A stretch of 64,000 nucleotides of DNA. Origin: Oceanospirillales bacterium. Its GTDB lineage: Bacteria > Pseudomonadota > Gammaproteobacteria > Pseudomonadales > Endozoicomonadaceae. Each line of letters opens with the position of its first letter. Positions within the stretch are counted from its first letter, which is position 1. Location: NCBI GenBank assembly GCA_004762125.1, contig SIHQ01000001.1:248001-312000 (forward strand). Direction: 5' to 3'. Of this stretch, positions 17,076 to 26,792 are shown one piece after another. The notes under the pieces were generated by a model. It did not search any database and was not told the DNA's origin. It saw only the letters and a program-made list of their open reading frames with translations. Both the position numbers and the translations under genes were made by a program.

Positions 17076-18026
17076 ATGACAGATAGAATTTTTTCTGATG
17101 ATTTTCTGCAACAGGCTGGTGAACCCTCAGCGGATAAATTAATTGAAGCGACTCAAGCTGGAGACTTTTTAAAAGCGCTGCGCTTTCTTAAAGATCTGGG
17201 TATAGAACTGGCTACCATGTATTACAGCTACCGGGGTTGGGAAAAAGGCATTCTCAAACATCTCAGCCAGATTCACAATGAAGAAGTGGCCGCTAAGGCT
17301 CTGGCAGATACCGAAGATTATGAAACGTTTCCGGAACGGAAAATCGACTTCAAACAGACTATGCCGAAGTGGCAACAATTACTCGCAGATATAAAAACGG
17401 CCTGTGACGCTGAAGATTCAGATAATACTATTAACCTGACCGAAACATTAATCGAAAAGGCTTTGGTGACTCACGACGGAATGATGTCACGAGTGGCCTG
17501 CCTTACCAGTCTCTTTCACGGATTATGTGGCGAAGAAGCGACCATGACACTGCTTCAGGATGTCATGCAACCAGAAGGCATGGACCCGGATGGCACACTT
17601 CCGGTAAAAGAAAAAATCCTCAAACTGATTACCTTTACCCGGTCACACTTGTTGCCATTCAGGTTGGTTGAAGATGATGAAAAATTTACCTTTATGCCTG
17701 ACCCCTGCCCCAGCGGTGGACGTTTGGTGCAAATGGGCCATTACGAAGCCCCGTACGATAATACTTTGGTAAAAGAAGCCAGCGCCCTGACATATGGTCG
17801 TACGGACTTTCCTGTTTATTGCTGCCACGAGCCAGCGATGGAAGTAGCATCACTGCTAAAAACAGGCCGTCCGGTTTTCGTCGTACAAACACCGGAAGAT
17901 GGTCGCATAGGTTTTTCACCCTGCAAAATTCATATTTACAAAGATCCCTGCGATATCCCTGACCACTATTTTGAACGTATTGGAATAGAGCGACCAGAGA
18001 ACCTGATCGCCCGATCAAGAAGCTAA
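17076..18026 (+). CDS. Unknown protein with conserved-looking Cys/His cluster
   Basis: Unknown function, 316 residues from the ATG at 17076, two bases after the SDR stop codon and with GGAG at a good distance. It is soluble with no signal peptide. The N-terminal two thirds are helical. The last third has Cys and His residues in compact motifs: DPCPSGGR (Cys211), VYCCHEPAMEV (Cys249, Cys250, His251), SPCKIHIYKDPCDIP (Cys283, Cys292). Such spacing suggests a metal or redox site. The layout resembles uncharacterised proteins that I recall beside degradative dehydrogenases, but I cannot name a family. Operon with the SDR and convergence with a GMC oxidoreductase suggest a role in alcohol, sterol or aromatic breakdown; this is inference. 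Confidence 0.72.
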   Translation: MTDRIFSDDFLQQAGEPSADKLIEATQAGDFLKALRFLKDLGIELATMYYSYRGWEKGILKHLSQIHNEEVAAKALADTEDYETFPERKIDFKQTMPKWQQLLADIKTACDAEDSDNTINLTETLIEKALVTHDGMMSRVACLTSLFHGLCGEEATMTLLQDVMQPEGMDPDGTLPVKEKILKLITFTRSHLLPFRLVEDDEKFTFMPDPCPSGGRLVQMGHYEAPYDNTLVKEASALTYGRTDFPVYCCHEPAMEVASLLKTGRPVFVVQTPEDGRIGFSPCKIHIYKDPCDIPDHYFERIGIERPENLIARSRS

Positions 18027-18049
18027 CTAGCTAATTAATTATCAAAACT

Positions 18050-18074
18050 GACTGGCATGACTCAAATGCCAGTC
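18050..18074 (-). terminator. Terminator hairpin at the end of the GMC gene
   Basis: Perfect 9-bp inverted repeat GACTGGCAT (18050-18058) and ATGCCAGTC (18066-18074) between convergent genes. On the minus strand it overlaps the GMC stop codon and is followed by CAGTTTTGAT, a modest T-run. It may also serve the plus-strand operon. Confidence 0.5.
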
Positions 18075-19728
18075 ACGCTACTTCAACCTCTTTCATCACC
18101 TTGCTTTCAGTACCCGACTCAACGGATAACCGATCTTCCAGAATCATATCTGCCGCTTTTTCTGCAATCATGATCGTCGGCGCATTGGTATTGCCACTGG
18201 TCACCGTCGGCATAATAGAAGCATCTACGACTCTCAGTCCTTCAATACCATGAACCCTCAACCTGTTATCCACCACCGCCATAGAATCACTGCCCATTTT
18301 GCAGGTACCAACTGGATGATAAATATTGTTCGCACTATTGAGAATGTACTCTTCCAGATCCTTGTCGCTGACGACATCATCACCTGGCAGATATTCCGGC
18401 CCACGATACTTTTCTAATGCCCGAGCATCAAGATACTCACGAACCCTGCGAATGCCTTGAAGTAAAATATCTCTATCTTCCTGCTCGGACAGCATATTGA
18501 GGTCTATTGCCGGATCATCCAGAGGATTTGCAGATAACAGTGATACCTGACCACGGCTTTTTGGTCTCAGTACACAAATATGAACGGTAAATCCATACTG
18601 AAAATAGCGGGAATATTTACGCCCATGATCTTCCATAGCAGCCGGAATCATATGAAGCTGAATGTCAGGCCTATGAAGGTCTGTCGAGGAGCGAATAAAT
18701 GCACCCACTTCAGCCATAGTGCTGGTGAGCAAACCTTCTTTCTTTGTCAAATAGGAAATAACATCTCCTACGCCTCTTAACATACCCAGAGGCCTGCCCG
18801 GTGCAACCGCTGTACCACTCTTATCCTTAACGACAACCAATGCATCAACGTGTTCTTGCAGATTTTCTCCAACACCTGCAAGTTTATGCTGGCACTCTAT
18901 ACCGTGGGGAGTGAGCTTTTCCTCGCTACCAATACCTGATAACAGCAGTATTTGTGGTGAGCCAAAAGCACCGGCTGAAAGTATCACTTCCTGCTTAGCA
19001 TAAATTTTTCTTTCAATAACTCCCTGTTCGATCTCTATACCCACTGCTCTCTTGCCTTCCAAAAGGACTCTGGCAGTATGAGCTTTAGTGATAACAGTGA
19101 GATTAGGGCGCTCCATCACAGGATGTAGATAGGCCGCTGCGGCACTGTGTCTTTTTCCGTTTTTCTGAGTCACCTGAAACCAGCCAATGCCTTCCTGACT
19201 TTCGCCATTAAAGTCAGTATTCACTCGCTCTCCTGACTCTGAAGCCGCTTGAATAAAAGCATCACAAACCGAATGTTTACTTCTGAGGTCTGCAACATTC
19301 AAGGGCCCTTCAACGCCATGAAACTCTGAAGCTCCACGCTCCTGGTTTTGACTCTTCTTAAAATAAGGCAGCAGATCTTTGAAAGACCAACCTTCATTCC
19401 CAAGAGAAGCCCAGTGATTGTAATCTTCCTGCTGGCCGCGCACATAAAGCATCGCATTAACAGAACTGCTACCACCCAAGGCCTTCCCTCTGGGGCAAAA
19501 CACTTTACGGTTATTCTGAACAGGTTGTTTAACGGTATCATATAGCCAGTTAAACCCCTTATGCTGCATGGTGATCACTGTACCGGCCGGAGTGTAGACA
19601 AACGGTGAGAGGTCACTGCCACCGGCTTCGACCAAACAAACACTAATATTCGGGTTAGCAGTCAATCGATTGGCAAGCACACAACCTGCAGAACCTGCTC
19701 CTACAACAATGTAGTCGTATGTTTTCAT
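18073..19728 (-). CDS. GMC-family alcohol/choline dehydrogenase-like flavoprotein
   Basis: FAD-dependent glucose-methanol-choline oxidoreductase, 551 residues. The FAD motif YIVVGAGSAGCVLANRL is at about 5-21, the GMC signature PRGKALGGSSSVNAM near 79-93, the second signature GAFGSPQILLLSGIG near 252-266, and the catalytic His/Asn region HPVGTCKMGS and SGNTNAPTIMIAEKA near the end. It resembles AlkJ-type alcohol dehydrogenases and BetA. No betaine aldehyde dehydrogenase or betI is near, so choline is not favoured; a long-chain or polyethylene-glycol-type alcohol is possible. It converges with the SDR operon. The substrate remains open. Confidence 0.88.
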   Translation of the reverse strand: MKTYDYIVVGAGSAGCVLANRLTANPNISVCLVEAGGSDLSPFVYTPAGTVITMQHKGFNWLYDTVKQPVQNNRKVFCPRGKALGGSSSVNAMLYVRGQQEDYNHWASLGNEGWSFKDLLPYFKKSQNQERGASEFHGVEGPLNVADLRSKHSVCDAFIQAASESGERVNTDFNGESQEGIGWFQVTQKNGKRHSAAAAYLHPVMERPNLTVITKAHTARVLLEGKRAVGIEIEQGVIERKIYAKQEVILSAGAFGSPQILLLSGIGSEEKLTPHGIECQHKLAGVGENLQEHVDALVVVKDKSGTAVAPGRPLGMLRGVGDVISYLTKKEGLLTSTMAEVGAFIRSSTDLHRPDIQLHMIPAAMEDHGRKYSRYFQYGFTVHICVLRPKSRGQVSLLSANPLDDPAIDLNMLSEQEDRDILLQGIRRVREYLDARALEKYRGPEYLPGDDVVSDKDLEEYILNSANNIYHPVGTCKMGSDSMAVVDNRLRVHGIEGLRVVDASIMPTVTSGNTNAPTIMIAEKAADMILEDRLSVESGTESKVMKEVEVA

Positions 19729-19908
19729 TAAAAATAGCGCCGTAATTTGTTGTAATTATTATTCGTATTGTTGTGAATATACTGTAAATGCAAGAAAAAG
19801 TATGGGATATACCTCTTTTTTTCAACCTGAATCTGCACTTTCCTGACTGTCAGAAAAAAGGTTCTGTGTCACAATAGCTTCCTCAAATTATCCGTCCATG
19901 GAATCGCA

Positions 19909-20589
19909 GTGATACTGGATCATCCTTATTTTATTCCGACAGCCGCTGTTGCTCTGGCAATAACAACTGGCCTACTGCTATGGCTGCGCCTTCGGCCTAC
20001 TTCTGTCAAAATAAAAGAACCAATATTTAGTCCTGAATACCGTTCTTTTTTGGGACAACTGGACATTGCCGTACGAAGCCATCTTACTGTTATTCCCGGC
20101 TTATCTGTTGAAGATGTGCTGGTGGCTAACGGAGCTGGAAAAAAACTGCCTAGAAAAATTCGTCATCAAACCTTTGACTTTGTTGTCTGCCATCGCCGCG
20201 AGATGAATACGCTTTGTGTCATTCAGCTGGATCGGGCTGGTAAATCAACGGATAATTCAGCACTCAGACAACTGTGTGATTCTACTGGTCTGACGCTACT
20301 TGAGTACGACATAAAACCGTATCGTGATGTGCCCACACTGCGCCGTGAAGTATTATCGGCCTGCGGCATTGATGATATGGAGTTGCCTCATTCAGAGTTT
20401 GAAGCTAGAAAAGCGGTTAGAGAAGAGCACAAAGAAACATTTGAGTCGGAGCCAAAGTGCCCCAAATGTGATTCAACAATGACTCGACAGAAAATCAGCA
20501 AAGGCTCTCACGCAGGAGAGTATGCATGGGTTTGCGACAAATACCCTGAATGCAAAGGTGCGAAAATCGATCAGCCAGATCATCATTAG
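19909..20589 (+). CDS. DUF2726 protein with zinc ribbon
   Basis: Membrane-anchored protein of unknown function, 226 residues from a GTG at 19909. One N-terminal hydrophobic segment (about 8-27) is followed by a DUF2726-type domain: FSPEYRSFLGQLDIAV, LVANGAGKKLPRKI, FDFVVCHRREM and CVIQLDRAGK. DUF2726 is related to nuclease-like folds. A C-terminal zinc ribbon of topoisomerase type has CPKCDSTMTRQ and VCDKYPEC. Such proteins are common single genes in gammaproteobacteria and may act on nucleic acid at the membrane. It converges with pgm. Confidence 0.82.
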   Translation: MILDHPYFIPTAAVALAITTGLLLWLRLRPTSVKIKEPIFSPEYRSFLGQLDIAVRSHLTVIPGLSVEDVLVANGAGKKLPRKIRHQTFDFVVCHRREMNTLCVIQLDRAGKSTDNSALRQLCDSTGLTLLEYDIKPYRDVPTLRREVLSACGIDDMELPHSEFEARKAVREEHKETFESEPKCPKCDSTMTRQKISKGSHAGEYAWVCDKYPECKGAKIDQPDHH

Positions 20590-20595
20590 AACAAA

Positions 20596-20631
20596 CAGAC
20601 GGAATTATCACTAAGCTGATGATTCCGTCTG
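20596..20631. terminator. Bidirectional terminator hairpin
   Basis: Inverted repeat CAGACGGAAT (20596-20605) and ATTCCGTCTG (20622-20631) with additional inner pairing, located between the convergent DUF2726 gene and pgm. On the minus strand TTTGTTC follows the stem. Confidence 0.55.
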
Positions 20632-20656
20632 CTGTCACATTATCTCAAGTACCGTA

Positions 20657-22297
20657 TTACAGAGCCGCTTTGAATACTTCCGAAACCATAGCCTGAGCTT
20701 CCTGCTGAATTTTCTTCAGGTGTTCCTTACCTTCAAAACTCTCGGTATAAATTTTGTAGATGGCTTCAGTGCCTGATGGTCTCGCAGCAAACCAGCCTTT
20801 TTCGGTCACTACTTTCAAACCACCAATACCCGCACCATTGCCAGGTGCTTCGGTCAGTTTGGCAACGATGGGATCGCCAGCCAGAGTTTTACTTTTGACC
20901 ATATCCGGCGTCATTCCGGAGAGCACTTTTTTCTGCTCGGTGTTGGCAGGAGCCTGGAGTCGCTCATACACAGGCGAACCATACTTGTCAGTCAGCTCCT
21001 GATACAACTGCCCTGGATCTTTACCAGTAACAGCGGTAATTTCAGCCGCCAACAAAGCCATAATAAAACCGTCTTTATCAGTACACCAAGTGGAACCGTC
21101 CTTTCTCAAAAAGGCGGCACCCGCACTTTCTTCACCACCAAAAGCCAGCTCACTGGATGATAAACCATCCACAAACCATTTGAAGCCAACCGGCACTTCG
21201 CAAACTTCACGACCAATGCCTTCGGCCACCCGATCAATCATGGCGCTGGAAACTAGAGTCTTACCGATCTTTGCATCAGAAGACCATTGTTTGCGGTGCG
21301 TATAAAGATAACTAATGGCAACCGCCAGATAGTGATTTGGGTTCAGCAGTCCATAGGAACGAGTGACAATACCGTGGCGATCAAAATCCGGGTCGTTACC
21401 AAAAGCAATGTCAAAACGATCTTTCAGATCAATCAAACCTGCCATTGCGTATTCAGATGAGCAGTCCATCCGAATCACTCCATCTTTATCCAGATGCATA
21501 AAGGAGAAGGTTGGGTCGACCTTACGGCTGACCATTTCGATATTCAGTCCGTACTTTTCTGCAATAGGTTCCCAGAAATAAAGACCTGAACCACCCATTG
21601 GATCTACACCAATTTTAACGCCAGCCTTACGAATGGCTTCCATGTCGATGACATTTTCCAGATCTGCAACATAGGGAGTAATGTAGTCATATTCACTGAC
21701 ATATTCAGAAGCCAAAGCTTGGTCAAAAGACATAGACTTAACACCGGAAAGTCCATTGGCAATCAGCTCATTAGCTCGTTTCTGAACAACATTGGTTACT
21801 TCTGTGCCTGCCGGACCACCATGGGGAGGATTATATTTAAACCCACCATCCTGAGGCGGGTTATGGGATGGTGTAATGACTACACCATCCGCTTGTTCTG
21901 CGTTATCACGGTTGTAGCTAACAATTGCATGGGAAATAACTGGGGTCGGGGTATAACTGCGACCTTCATGAATACGTACCTGCACACCATTCGCGGCAAA
22001 CACCTGAACCGCACTAATCAAAGCTGGCTCGGAAAGCGCATGGGTATCCATACCAATAAACATGGGACCGGTAATGCCATTTTCCAAGCGGTATTCAGAG
22101 ATCGCCTGACTGATCGCCAGAATATGAGACTCATTGAAGCAGCCTGTTGAGGAAGTGCCACGATGACCCGAAGTTCCAAACTGAACGGTTTGAGCTGAAT
22201 CACTGACATCAGGTTTGATAATGTAGTAATCGCTGACCAGTCGGGGAATGTTGGTCAGTATGTCATCGGTAGCAATTTTACCAGCCTGAGGGTGCAT
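20657..22297 (-). CDS. pgm: Phosphoglucomutase (alpha-D-glucose specific)
   Basis: Interconverts glucose-1-phosphate and glucose-6-phosphate. The 546 residues match E. coli Pgm in length. Motifs are the phosphate start GTSGHRG (about 41-47), the phosphoserine loop ITPSHNPP with Ser144, the metal loop [10 protein letters not shown], the sugar-binding [11 protein letters not shown], and the C-terminal phosphate site [12 protein letters not shown]. It lies downstream of glgP on the same strand, but a strong terminator separates them, so it probably has its own promoter in 22298-22428. It links phosphorolysis of glucans (glgP) with glycolysis. Confidence 0.96.
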   Translation of the reverse strand: MHPQAGKIATDDILTNIPRLVSDYYIIKPDVSDSAQTVQFGTSGHRGTSSTGCFNESHILAISQAISEYRLENGITGPMFIGMDTHALSEPALISAVQVFAANGVQVRIHEGRSYTPTPVISHAIVSYNRDNAEQADGVVITPSHNPPQDGGFKYNPPHGGPAGTEVTNVVQKRANELIANGLSGVKSMSFDQALASEYVSEYDYITPYVADLENVIDMEAIRKAGVKIGVDPMGGSGLYFWEPIAEKYGLNIEMVSRKVDPTFSFMHLDKDGVIRMDCSSEYAMAGLIDLKDRFDIAFGNDPDFDRHGIVTRSYGLLNPNHYLAVAISYLYTHRKQWSSDAKIGKTLVSSAMIDRVAEGIGREVCEVPVGFKWFVDGLSSSELAFGGEESAGAAFLRKDGSTWCTDKDGFIMALLAAEITAVTGKDPGQLYQELTDKYGSPVYERLQAPANTEQKKVLSGMTPDMVKSKTLAGDPIVAKLTEAPGNGAGIGGLKVVTEKGWFAARPSGTEAIYKIYTESFEGKEHLKKIQQEAQAMVSEVFKAAL

Positions 22298-22427
22298 TTT
22301 GAGTCCTTACTAAAAGGGGGTCTTAAACCAGGTGTGCAAATGATTCCATCAGGTGGCGATCAGCACAATGCCAGATTGTCCTGATTTTCTACAAAATCGC
22401 ACTCTGTCATCGTATTCAGAGAGGAAA

Positions 22428-22461
22428 AACAGGTTTGCAGCTTTATTCTGCAAACCTGTCG
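22428..22461 (-). terminator. Rho-independent terminator of glgP
   Basis: Perfect 12-bp stem ACAGGTTTGCAG (22429-22440) with CTGCAAACCTGT (22448-22459). Read on the minus strand it starts about 20 bases after the glgP stop and is followed by TTTTTCC. Confidence 0.85.
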
Positions 22462-22480
22462 AGCTTTAGGCTGTTGAGAT

Positions 22481-24940
22481 TTATTTCATATTCCAGATGG
22501 TTCGATTGTAATCGGCAATTGAACGATCTGATGAAAACTTACCCATTGAAGCCGTATTAATGATGGCCTTGCGCCACCATTCACTGGGCTTCTTCCAAGT
22601 TTCTATGATCCGCTCATGAGCATCACTGTAAGCTTGGTAATCAGCTAATGTCAGGAAGTAATCACCTCTATCTAACAAGGATTCAACAATCGGCTTGAAT
22701 GCATCAGGTTCTTCAGGACTCAAATCACCGGATTCCAGCCAATCAATCACACTTTTCAGCTCTTCTGAAGCATGGTAAACATCCCAGGAGTTATAACCTC
22801 TGCTGCGCACTTCAGACACTTCACCTACTGTCATACCAAAGATAAAGATATTGTCATTGCCCACTTCTTCAGCAATTTCTACATTAGCTCCGTCCATGGT
22901 GCCCACCGTCAAAGCACCATTCAGTGCCATCTTCATATTGCCGGTGCCAGAAGCTTCAAAGCCTGCCGTTGAAATCTGTTCAGAGACATCTGCGGCGGGA
23001 ATAATTTTTTCTGCAAGACTGACGCGATAGTTTGGAATAAAGACAATTTTGATCTTATCCCGTATACGACGGTCGTTATTAACTCGGTCCGCCAATCTGT
23101 TGATAGCATGAATAATCGATTTTGCGACCAAATAGCCCGGTGCTGCTTTAGCCCCAAAAATAAAGACTCTAGGTGGTACATCCATATTCGGATTTTCCAG
23201 AAGCCGGCGGTACAACGCCATGATATGAAGCAGATTAAGCTGCTGACGCTTGTACTCATGCAGTCGTTTAATCTGCACATCAAAAATAGCTTTCGGATTC
23301 ACTTCAATATTGCAGAGCTCATTTATAACAACAGCCAGTTTACGTTTGTTCTCAAGCTTGATTTCAGCGAACTTCTTCTGAAAACCTTCATCTTCAGCAA
23401 AAGGTTTAAGATCAGAGAGCCGGTCAAGTTCTCCTCGCCAATCACCATCAATGGTGTTGTCGATTAACTCAGCCAGCTTCGGATTGCAGTGATCCAGCCA
23501 GCGACGAGGAGTAACACCATTGGTGACATTAATAATTTTGTCTGGCCAGATTCGGTGAAACTCGGGGAACAACATCTCCTGTACCAGTTTCGAGTGAATC
23601 GCTGCCACACCATTGACCTTGCTACTACCAATAACCGATAGAAAGGCCATTCGAACCATCTGGTCATCACCAGGGCGATCAGGCTCTTCAATAATAGAGA
23701 GCCTCCGTTTCATACTGTCGTCCGATGGCCATACCGCTTCCACCTCTGTGTGCAGAAAGTGGTAGTTGATCATATGAATAATCTGCATATGACGTGGCAA
23801 TACCCGGGAAATCAGCCTTTGTGGCCACTTTTCAAGTGCTTCTGGCAGCAAGGTATGGTTTGTATAGGCAAAGACTTTACGGCATAAAACGAGGGCATCG
23901 GGGAAGTTAAATCCTTCTTCATCCAGCAGAATTCGGATGAGTTCAGCCACAGCAATCGCCGGATGAGTGTCGTTTAGCTGCATAATGATTTTATCGGCAA
24001 AGCTACCCCAGCCATCGCCATTTTCCCGCTTGTAGCGAGCAATCAGATCCGCCATAGAACAGGCAACAAAGAAATACTGTTGTATCAGTCGAAGTTCCTT
24101 GCCTGCTGGGTGGTTATCGTTGGGATAAAGAACCTGACTGATGTTTTCAGCGGTAATTTCCTGTGACCGGGAATCCTGATAACGACCTGCATCAAAGCTG
24201 TTCAGGTCAAAACCTTCAGTGGCTCTGCTTTCCCACAGTCTCAAAGTGTTTACTGTTTCAGTGTTATAACCGGTTACCGGTACATCCCACGGCATGCCCA
24301 GTACCGGCCGGGTATCTTCCCAGACCGCTTTTCCTGAATGCTCAACCACACGACCATAAAGCTTCACCAGTTGTTTGCGCGTAGGACGTTCAATACCCCA
24401 GGGGAAACTGTCTTCCCGCCACCCATCTGGTGTTTCAACCTGACGGCCACCGACAAAGCTCTGACGAAACAGACCAAATCGATAGTTGATACCATAGCCA
24501 ATGGCCGGGGTATCCAGAGTAGCGAGGGAGTCCATAAAGCAGGCTGCAAGCCGTCCAAGTCCTCCATTTCCCAAAGAAGGGTCTGATTCATGTTCAAGCA
24601 CATCAACCAGGGAAATACCCATTCCGGCCAGTGCTTTTTCAGCCTCTTTAAAGATACCCAGATTGTGCAGATTATTACTGAGCAGCCTGCCGACCAAAAA
24701 CTCAAGTGACAGATAGTAAACCCGTCGTGCTTTACTCTCCCGCTCCTTTTTACGTGTTGCGCGAATACGCTGAAGATCAATTTCCCGGACTACCAGACTG
24801 AGGGCTTCCCAGAACTCCGACGGTCCAGCTTCTTCTAGCTCAACGCCCAGAGACTGTTGCAGGTGACGAAGAACGCCTTCAGAAATATCGTTGGCTTTCA
24901 CGGCAGCTTTTACTGTTTGCCCAGCCTTGTTTGCAGTCAT
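22481..24940 (-). CDS. glgP: Glycogen/maltodextrin phosphorylase
   Basis: PLP-dependent GT35 phosphorylase that releases glucose-1-phosphate from alpha-1,4-glucans. Its 819 residues match E. coli GlgP and MalP in length. Visible motifs are LSLEFLVGRLLSNNL near the N-terminus, the glycogen-site region DPSLGNGGLGRLAACFMDS, and the PLP loop EASGTGNMKMALNGALTVGT with the cofactor lysine near residue 670. The upstream region (24941-25279) separates it from the divergent sugar kinase. No other glycogen genes (glgA, glgB, glgC, glgX) are in the window and the mal operon is close, so it may serve maltodextrin as much as glycogen. The name glgP rather than malP is a choice, not a proof. Confidence 0.94.
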   Translation of the reverse strand: MTANKAGQTVKAAVKANDISEGVLRHLQQSLGVELEEAGPSEFWEALSLVVREIDLQRIRATRKKERESKARRVYYLSLEFLVGRLLSNNLHNLGIFKEAEKALAGMGISLVDVLEHESDPSLGNGGLGRLAACFMDSLATLDTPAIGYGINYRFGLFRQSFVGGRQVETPDGWREDSFPWGIERPTRKQLVKLYGRVVEHSGKAVWEDTRPVLGMPWDVPVTGYNTETVNTLRLWESRATEGFDLNSFDAGRYQDSRSQEITAENISQVLYPNDNHPAGKELRLIQQYFFVACSMADLIARYKRENGDGWGSFADKIIMQLNDTHPAIAVAELIRILLDEEGFNFPDALVLCRKVFAYTNHTLLPEALEKWPQRLISRVLPRHMQIIHMINYHFLHTEVEAVWPSDDSMKRRLSIIEEPDRPGDDQMVRMAFLSVIGSSKVNGVAAIHSKLVQEMLFPEFHRIWPDKIINVTNGVTPRRWLDHCNPKLAELIDNTIDGDWRGELDRLSDLKPFAEDEGFQKKFAEIKLENKRKLAVVINELCNIEVNPKAIFDVQIKRLHEYKRQQLNLLHIMALYRRLLENPNMDVPPRVFIFGAKAAPGYLVAKSIIHAINRLADRVNNDRRIRDKIKIVFIPNYRVSLAEKIIPAADVSEQISTAGFEASGTGNMKMALNGALTVGTMDGANVEIAEEVGNDNIFIFGMTVGEVSEVRSRGYNSWDVYHASEELKSVIDWLESGDLSPEEPDAFKPIVESLLDRGDYFLTLADYQAYSDAHERIIETWKKPSEWWRKAIINTASMGKFSSDRSIADYNRTIWNMK

Positions 24941-25279
24941 GTGAATCCCACTCTCTTATATTAATCACGTATCAGCATGGTTGTTAAGCATTCAGTTGGC
25001 TGACCGCTTTTCCACCCGTTGATACATCATGAAACAGCCTTTGAGGTGCATGATTATTATAAGTCAGCTGTCTTCCATTATGTACAGTGATCACAATTGT
25101 GACTAAGGAAGCCCATCCATACCGTTTATTAGCTGGCTTCTAGTATAAATGCGATTTCCAAACGAGCAGAACTTATTCACAATCATCTCGACAACCTTCC
25201 CATATTTTGTCGCGTATTCAGCCAAAGCTGGCAGAGTCAGGTAGCATGGTTAAAACGATCAATTGGAGATGTGACCCCA
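24941..25279. promoter_or_regulatory. Divergent promoter region with a TCACAATTGTGA palindrome
   Basis: This 339-base region separates glgP (minus) from the sugar kinase (plus). At 25091-25102 there is a perfect 12-bp palindrome TCACAATTGTGA. It has no CRP-type 6-base gap but could be an operator for a LacI-type or other dimeric repressor acting on both genes. No other structure stood out. Confidence 0.35.
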
Positions 25280-26179
25280 ATGCGATTTGGAATAGATATT
25301 GGCGGGACTAAAACCGAGATAGCTGCTTTATCGGATACTGGTGAAATACTGACAAGAACAAGACGATCATCACCTGGTAACTATCAGGACTTTCTGATCA
25401 ATATTCAAAGTATGATCACTGATACAGAAGCCAGCATTGGCCAGGCGAATAATATTGGTATCTGTTTGCCAGGTGCTGTCAGCCCCAACACTGGATTGCT
25501 GAAGAATGCCAACACTCAATATTTGAATGGCAAAAATGTTGCAGCTGACCTGAAACAGCTCTTAGAAAGAGAGATCAAGCTGGTAAACGATGCCGACGCA
25601 TTTGCCTTGTCTGAAGCAACAGACGGTGCCGCAGCAGGTGCAGTGAGCTGCTTTGGTGTCATTATTGGCACAGGTTGCGGCGGTGGGCTGGTTTATAAAA
25701 ACGAGTTAATTTCCGGTCCCAATGCTATTGCAGGAGAGTGGGGTCACAATGCTCTGCCTTATTACTCAAAAGAAACCGATGGCCCGGCACAGAACTGTTA
25801 TTGCGGCCGCCAGAACTGTATTGAGACGTTTCTCTCTGGTTCAGGAATGGCAAAACGATATCGTGAGAAAATGAATCTTGGGACCGATAGCATTCCTGAT
25901 GCCCATGCTGTTATGACTTTGGTTGTAGAGGGTGAACCATCGGCTGTCGATCATTTCCAACACTACATCAATGCACTGGCCAGATCGTTGGCATCGGTTA
26001 TCAATATTTTCGATCCGGAAGTTATTGTACTAGGAGGCGGAATGTCTAATATAAGTACGTTGTACAACAGACTGCCAGAAGAAGTCAGCCAGTATGTATT
26101 TTCAGACTATCTGAATACAAAAATCCTACCTGCATTCTACGGTGATTCTTCGGGAGTAAGAGGCGCTGCCTGGTTATAA
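25280..26179 (+). CDS. mak: ROK-family sugar kinase (Mak fructokinase-like)
   Basis: ROK kinase that phosphorylates a hexose with ATP. The start is the ATG at 25280, since GGAG at 25265 is at the right distance; a GTG at 25271 is too near. The 299 residues closely track E. coli Mak: FGIDIGGTKTEIAAL phosphate loop, NDADAFALSEATDGAAAGA with the catalytic Asp, IIGTGCGGGLV, GEWGHNALP, the zinc site CYCGRQNCIETFLSG, FDPEVIVLGGGMSN, and the ending GDSSGVRGAAWL. E. coli Mak prefers fructose and mannose. Here, next to glgP, pgm and the mal operon, it could supply glucokinase activity for glucose released by MalQ; that is inference. Confidence 0.88.
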   Translation: MRFGIDIGGTKTEIAALSDTGEILTRTRRSSPGNYQDFLINIQSMITDTEASIGQANNIGICLPGAVSPNTGLLKNANTQYLNGKNVAADLKQLLEREIKLVNDADAFALSEATDGAAAGAVSCFGVIIGTGCGGGLVYKNELISGPNAIAGEWGHNALPYYSKETDGPAQNCYCGRQNCIETFLSGSGMAKRYREKMNLGTDSIPDAHAVMTLVVEGEPSAVDHFQHYINALARSLASVINIFDPEVIVLGGGMSNISTLYNRLPEEVSQYVFSDYLNTKILPAFYGDSSGVRGAAWL

Positions 26180-26277
26180 AGAACGGGTGATGATCGATTT
26201 CCAAGATCTGCCTTTCAGCAACAAAACCGAAACCGCTGTTGCTGAAAGACATCAATGACTGTTCTGAGAAACAGTCG

Positions 26278-26733
26278 TTATACGCGCTCAACCTGCTCAG
26301 TCAAAATATGTTCAACCACGGATATTTTGGTAATATTGTCGTGAACCGGACAACGAGCACAAACAGTATCAAGGAAGGTTTTTTTCTCACTAACACTTAG
26401 ATCTGCATCGATGTTGGCACTGACATGGATATTCTGGAATCCAGCCCTGTCATCCGTTGATTTACCCATCAGAACAGCCGTATTCAACTCTGCGTCAACA
26501 GTCACATCAATACTTCGAAGAGTGATTTTCTGCTGTTTGGCCACTATGCGAGCAATGCTTGCTACGCAGCCTCCGAGAGAAAACAAAAAATATTCCAAAG
26601 GCGAAGGACCTTCATCATTGCCTCCCGCTGCTTTCGGTTGATCAATAACCGTTAGATGGTTACCCAGCTGAGCTTCAATACGAAATGAATCACTCATGCG
26701 AGAAGTGACAGAGAGCTTTTTATTCACAGCCAT
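26278..26733 (-). CDS. OsmC/Ohr-family protein
   Basis: OsmC-type protein, usually a thiol peroxidase that reduces organic hydroperoxides in the cytoplasm. The 151 residues contain the two redox cysteines in GGCVAS (about residue 56) and ARCPVHDN (about residue 128). The sequence GPSPLEYFLFSLGGC is the typical lead into the first cysteine. It is more like the YhfA/OsmC branch than Ohr, and the substrate is open. A large hairpin occupies the leader and covers the only plausible ribosome-binding site (separate entry), so translation is probably regulated. The gene upstream on the same strand (26807-27292) is an unknown. Confidence 0.87.
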   Translation of the reverse strand: MAVNKKLSVTSRMSDSFRIEAQLGNHLTVIDQPKAAGGNDEGPSPLEYFLFSLGGCVASIARIVAKQQKITLRSIDVTVDAELNTAVLMGKSTDDRAGFQNIHVSANIDADLSVSEKKTFLDTVCARCPVHDNITKISVVEHILTEQVERV

Positions 26734-26740
26734 GATGATA

Positions 26741-26792
26741 AGCCTGCAATATAAGAAAACGCTAACATTAGCATTATCTTATATTGCAGGCT
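26741..26792 (-). promoter_or_regulatory. Long hairpin over the osmC-like ribosome-binding site
   Basis: Perfect 16-bp inverted repeat: AGCCTGCAATATAAGA at 26741-26756 and TCTTATATTGCAGGCT at 26777-26792. A second 5-bp stem GCTAA/TTAGC lies inside the loop. In the minus-strand RNA the 3' arm ends seven bases before the ATG at 26733, and the only Shine-Dalgarno-like AGG lies inside that arm. No T-run follows, so a terminator is unlikely. A translational switch, an operator dyad for a repressor, or a mRNA-stabilising stem are the options. Confidence 0.6.
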
